A DNA stretch of 64,000 bases from Capitulum mitella (lineage: Eukaryota; Arthropoda; Thecostraca; Pollicipedomorpha; Pollicipedidae): positions 11,862,802 to 11,926,801 of the forward strand of contig CP099839.1 in NCBI GenBank assembly GCA_030062745.1, given 5' to 3'. Positions within the stretch are counted from its first letter, which is position 1, and every line of letters begins with the position of its first letter. Under the pieces are notes generated by a model, which worked only from the letters and a program-made list of their open reading frames with translations, was not told the origin of the DNA and made no database searches. Positions 60,875 to 64,000 of the stretch are shown piece by piece. The translations under genes were made by a program, and so were the position numbers.

Positions 60875-63233
60875 TCAGCTGGTGGTCGGGCGACCTCCCT
60901 TGGTCCGCTTCCACTTCATTCGTCGGTTCTGGAACCACACCTTCACCTGCGGAACAGAACCAGTGGCCAAATAAGCATCTTTGTGTCGGAGGCAACATTG
61001 CTTTTGAAAACCTCATGCTATTTATTTTATGCACATAAGTGCATGCCTTCATGCATTATAGTTTGTGTTTGCTTGGAAAACTAAGTTTTTGGTGCAGGAC
61101 AAACGTTGATTGACTCACTTTTAAATTAACTCCCGAAAGAAAATGTTCCACTTCGACACGTATTGTGAACTGAGATTGCCTAGCTGCAACCTGTAGTCCT
61201 GGAAGCCAATATGTAATACTTAATATGTTGCAAAACCTACATTATAGAGATTCAGAGCGATTTCACACAGATTTCCGGTGAGACCTATTTGGCCGTGCCC
61301 CATTTGCAGCTGTTGCGTGACATCATGGCCAGACGCCGAAGAACGGACGCTTGTGTTCATTGGCATGCGCAGGCACTGATTGCGTCATATTGCCGAGTGA
61401 TTGCAATATTTCATTTTTAGTTATTTACATTCGCTAACATCTATAAAACAATAAGTAGTGAAAACGTTACCAACGGCATTTTTCTAGACCAACCAAGTCC
61501 ATGTGTGAAAAGTTGAACAAGTTGGAACATTTCTCACAAGATAGTTGTTCAAGAAGTTGAAACGTTTCCAGCTTAGCTGTTGAAAACAGTTGTCCAGTTA
61601 TGGCAACATCCGAACAACTTTGAGCGAGCCACCGAACATAACGGGATATGCAGGTGCATAGGTATTATGGAAGGCTGAATGCTTTACGAATACACATAGG
61701 TACAGGAGAAAAAAAAAGCCTTTCGCCGATGGCGAGTTCCTGGACCGCTCTCACCTGTCGTTCGGAGAGGTCCAGCGCGACTGCAATCTCGTACCGGCGG
61801 AGGCGGGTCAGGTAGTTGGAGTGGCCGAACTCCCGCTCCAGCTCCTGCAACTGATGGCGCGTGAAGGTGGTGCGCTCCTTCCTGGGCCGCTGCTCGGCGT
61901 CGTCTGGCTCCAGCAGGGGACGCCCGGTACCGCCTTCTGCCGGCAGGCGCAGCAGAGACCGTCAGCGGCCGCGGCAGAGACTGTCAGCGACCATGTGACA
62001 GAACCGTCAGCGACCGCAGCAGAGCCTGTCAGCGGCCGTGGCAGAGACCGTCAGCGGCCGCAGCAGAGACTGTCAGCGGCCGCAGCAGAGACCGTCAGTG
62101 GCCGCAGCAGAGACCGTCAGTGGCCGCGGCAGAGACCGTTAGCGGCGTCTCACACCACCCGGGACGGTGTACTAAAGCGATGGGCCGAGACTGTCCGCCA
62201 GGAGTATTCCGCGGCCCACGGACGGCGACAGGGGACCAAAGGCCCTAGGGAATCAGATCTGTCAGAAAAACTGTAGGAATTCATGAATATTTGATGGTGA
62301 ACTGCAGTATGAGTAAGATTCTTATCTGACGATTTAAAGGCTGAAGTGTGCACTGAAAACGAAAAATGGCCACAAAACTCGATCAGTTACAGACTGGGGA
62401 AAAATTTGGTTTTTTCCCGAGTTATTTTTTTCTTTTTTGATGTTGACAGGCATGAAACGTATCCTCCTGTCAATGTTCAGATATTTCATAATATCGTTAT
62501 CCGTCCTTGCCTACTTACTTAATCAATGGAATGCCAATGAGCAAAAGATTTTTAGTATTTCACCATGTTTTATTATGTTTATTATGTTTTACCATGTTTT
62601 TAGTATTTCACAAATAAACGTTCATCGCTCTCATAACATTTGATGGTGCTGATACGGTTGTGTTCGCGACTTCAGCTCAACTCAGGCTCAAGAAGTTGGG
62701 ATGTGGGCTAATCAAAACTGTCAGTATACAGATGCCAGCCCACAAAGAGGCCGACTCGATTCAGACCTTTGGTAGCCGCAAAGATCTACCTTACCAGGAG
62801 TCGCCTGTGAGGATGAACTATGTCTGAGTCTTACAGAGCTGGACGTCTTCATGCGGCCCGTGTCCATCCCTGCTCTCTGCTGACGGTTACCTGGCTCGTG
62901 TGCCCAGAAGACGGCCGGGTCCGGTCGTCTGCAGCGGCCCGTCCACCGGTCGACCGTCTGCTGGCAGGCCGGGCCGACACCGTCCCGGCTCTGATCCTGT
63001 GCCGGCCACCCCTCCGCCGGCTGCCGACGCTGCTGCTGCTGCTGCTGCTGTTGGCAGGAGGCGCGCCAGCCGGCCGGAGCCGCCAGCTCGGCCTGGCCCA
63101 GCAGCAGCCCCAGCTGGTGCTGGCCGGCGGGCGTCAGCAGGCAGGCGCCGGCCAGCTCCAGCGGCCGCTGGTCGTCCAGCCGGCCGCGCGGGTCGGCAGG
63201 CCGCTCCGTCAGCCGGCCGCACAGCTCTGCCAT
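60875..63233 (-). CDS. Meox: Meox-type (Mox) homeobox transcription factor
   Basis: Mox/Meox factors act in mesoderm patterning in vertebrates and in invertebrate cell fate (buttonless in flies). Minus-strand exons: 63233-62891, 61936-61755 and 60946-60875 (stop TGA). Phases match at both joints, giving 198 residues. The homeodomain starts [19 protein letters not shown], continues [13 protein letters not shown] and ends [18 protein letters not shown], almost the vertebrate Meox sequence, with the intron after homeodomain residue 44. Exon 1 is less certain: it begins at the first ATG of a GC-rich frame, has eight glutamines and ends at a CCAG/GTAACC donor whose phase fits exon 2, but shows no known motif, and the frame stays open upstream. 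Only five residues follow TKGG, much less than in vertebrates, so an extra 3' exon is possible. Confidence 0.85.
61945..62150. repeat. 21-bp minisatellite abutting the acceptor of Meox exon 2
   Basis: About nine units of GCAGAGACCGTCAGCGGCCGC. On the gene strand the unit (GCGGCCGCTGACGGTCTCTGC) supplies the stretch just before the acceptor AG at 61938-61937, starting about 8 bases from it. Together with the cases in PGAP6 and RFT1 it shows repeats growing at splice sites. Confidence 0.9.
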
Positions 63234-64000
63234 GTCCAGCGCGCCTCCAGCCGGCGCCGCCGTGCCTGCCGGGCGGGGGAGCTGCGCGTCATCGCCGGCG
63301 CACGAAAGCCGCCTCCGGAGCGGGTCCGCGACCGGACCGCGGCAGCAGGCGGCTCCGCTGAACAGTCAGTCCACTCTAAGGCGTATACCCTGCGACAGGT
63401 CCGGCCATTTCCTCGGCCATCCAGCGGGACGAGGCGGCTCATTCGAAATGAGGACATACATCGCCAAGGAGGAGCAGTCACGTCTTCTTTACTGTCTCTG
63501 ACTTTATTCTGAATGCTTGAGTTCGACCAGACTGATAGGTGTCACATACCTGATAATTTGAACATGTACTTTCCCTCGAAAGTCAGAAAAGAACAGAATT
63601 CTGCCCAGCATCATTCACCTTGAGAGTGGAAACTTGAGGCCATTCTAGCCCCATCGCAAAACCCGCCCTGGACGTTTGCTGTTGGGCTTGTCCTTGTATC
63701 TTTGGGTCCTAATATAAATACATGGATATTGACACCACATGCAGACTAAGCGCTAAAGCGACGTTCATGACCAAAGAGCTCTCATTCCGGTTTTCTGAGT
63801 ATGAACACAAAGCAAAAGTAGCCGAGGAAGGTCTGAGGACACAGGAAACTATGCTCACTAACCTGCGCTTGGAAAAATAATTAGTTTCGGTTTCGGATGA
63901 CAGTCACACTCGAAAGTGGTCAAAGCTCAAAAACACAATTTGGCTTGTGTCACGTCCACTGCGGTGATCACGGAAACAGGTCGGGAAAATTCAAAAACCA
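63234..64000. other. upstream of Meox; no feature recognised
   Basis: GC-rich to about 63450, then AT-richer. The Meox open frame continues above 63233 without an ATG, so a further upstream exon or the 5' UTR may lie here. Nothing else can be supported. Confidence 0.4.

Overview
This window is nuclear DNA from an animal, most likely an invertebrate and probably an arthropod (perhaps a crustacean). The reasons are multi-exon genes with GT-AG introns, a Meox homeobox gene, an inhibitor-2 protein with the KGILK/SFDK-type N-terminus that I associate with arthropods, and a dense load of short DNA transposons, minisatellites and microsatellites. Base composition is patchy: GC-rich coding blocks (about 8-24, 27-32, 38-44, 50-55 and 61-63 kb) alternate with AT-rich introns and intergenic DNA. 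No prokaryotic, viral or organelle genes were seen.

Five host genes can be assembled exon by exon. (1) A PGAP6/TMEM8-type seven-pass GPI-anchor lipase, + strand, 7089-17294, with its first exon uncertain. (2) PPP1R2, protein phosphatase inhibitor 2, - strand, 34471 to 22431, four exons. (3) RFT1, an ER membrane protein of N-glycosylation, - strand, 46427 to 38549, nine exons. (4) AP3S, the sigma subunit of the AP-3 adaptor, + strand, 47222-51911, five exons, head-to-head with RFT1 across about 0.8 kb. (5) A Meox-type homeobox gene, - strand, 63233 to 60875, three exons. PGAP6 and PPP1R2 are convergent; RFT1 and PPP1R2 run in the same direction. PGAP6 (GPI-anchored proteins), RFT1 (lipid-linked oligosaccharide) and AP3S (vesicle sorting) all act in the secretory system, but nothing shows that their proximity is functional.

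Layout: 1-5.1 kb is repeats (paired 20-bp minisatellites, a tandem-duplicated 0.73-kb segment, and a piggyBac-like MITE inside one copy). 5.1-17.3 kb is PGAP6 and its upstream DNA. 17.3-22.4 kb is GC-rich intergenic DNA with no gene seen. 22.4-34.5 kb is PPP1R2, with a second MITE of the same family, a 285-bp tandem repeat and a tiny SINE-like insertion in its introns. 34.5-38.5 kb is AT-rich and holds a decayed LINE. 38.5-46.4 kb is RFT1, 46.4-47.2 kb a shared promoter region, and 47.2-51.9 kb AP3S. 51.9-60.9 kb is mostly non-coding, with a 34-bp minisatellite, a hAT-type MITE and one orphan exon. 60.9-63.2 kb is the Meox gene.

The most unusual signal is that tandem repeats in three of the five genes are built from, or abut, real splice sites: four junctions in PGAP6, one to three in RFT1 and one in Meox. 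The clearest case is an exact 80-bp repeat of a PGAP6 exon end whose units could act as in-frame 66-nt cassette exons. Separately, PGAP6 and RFT1 each contain two single-base frame breaks in otherwise well-conserved exons, which look more like assembly indels than gene decay.
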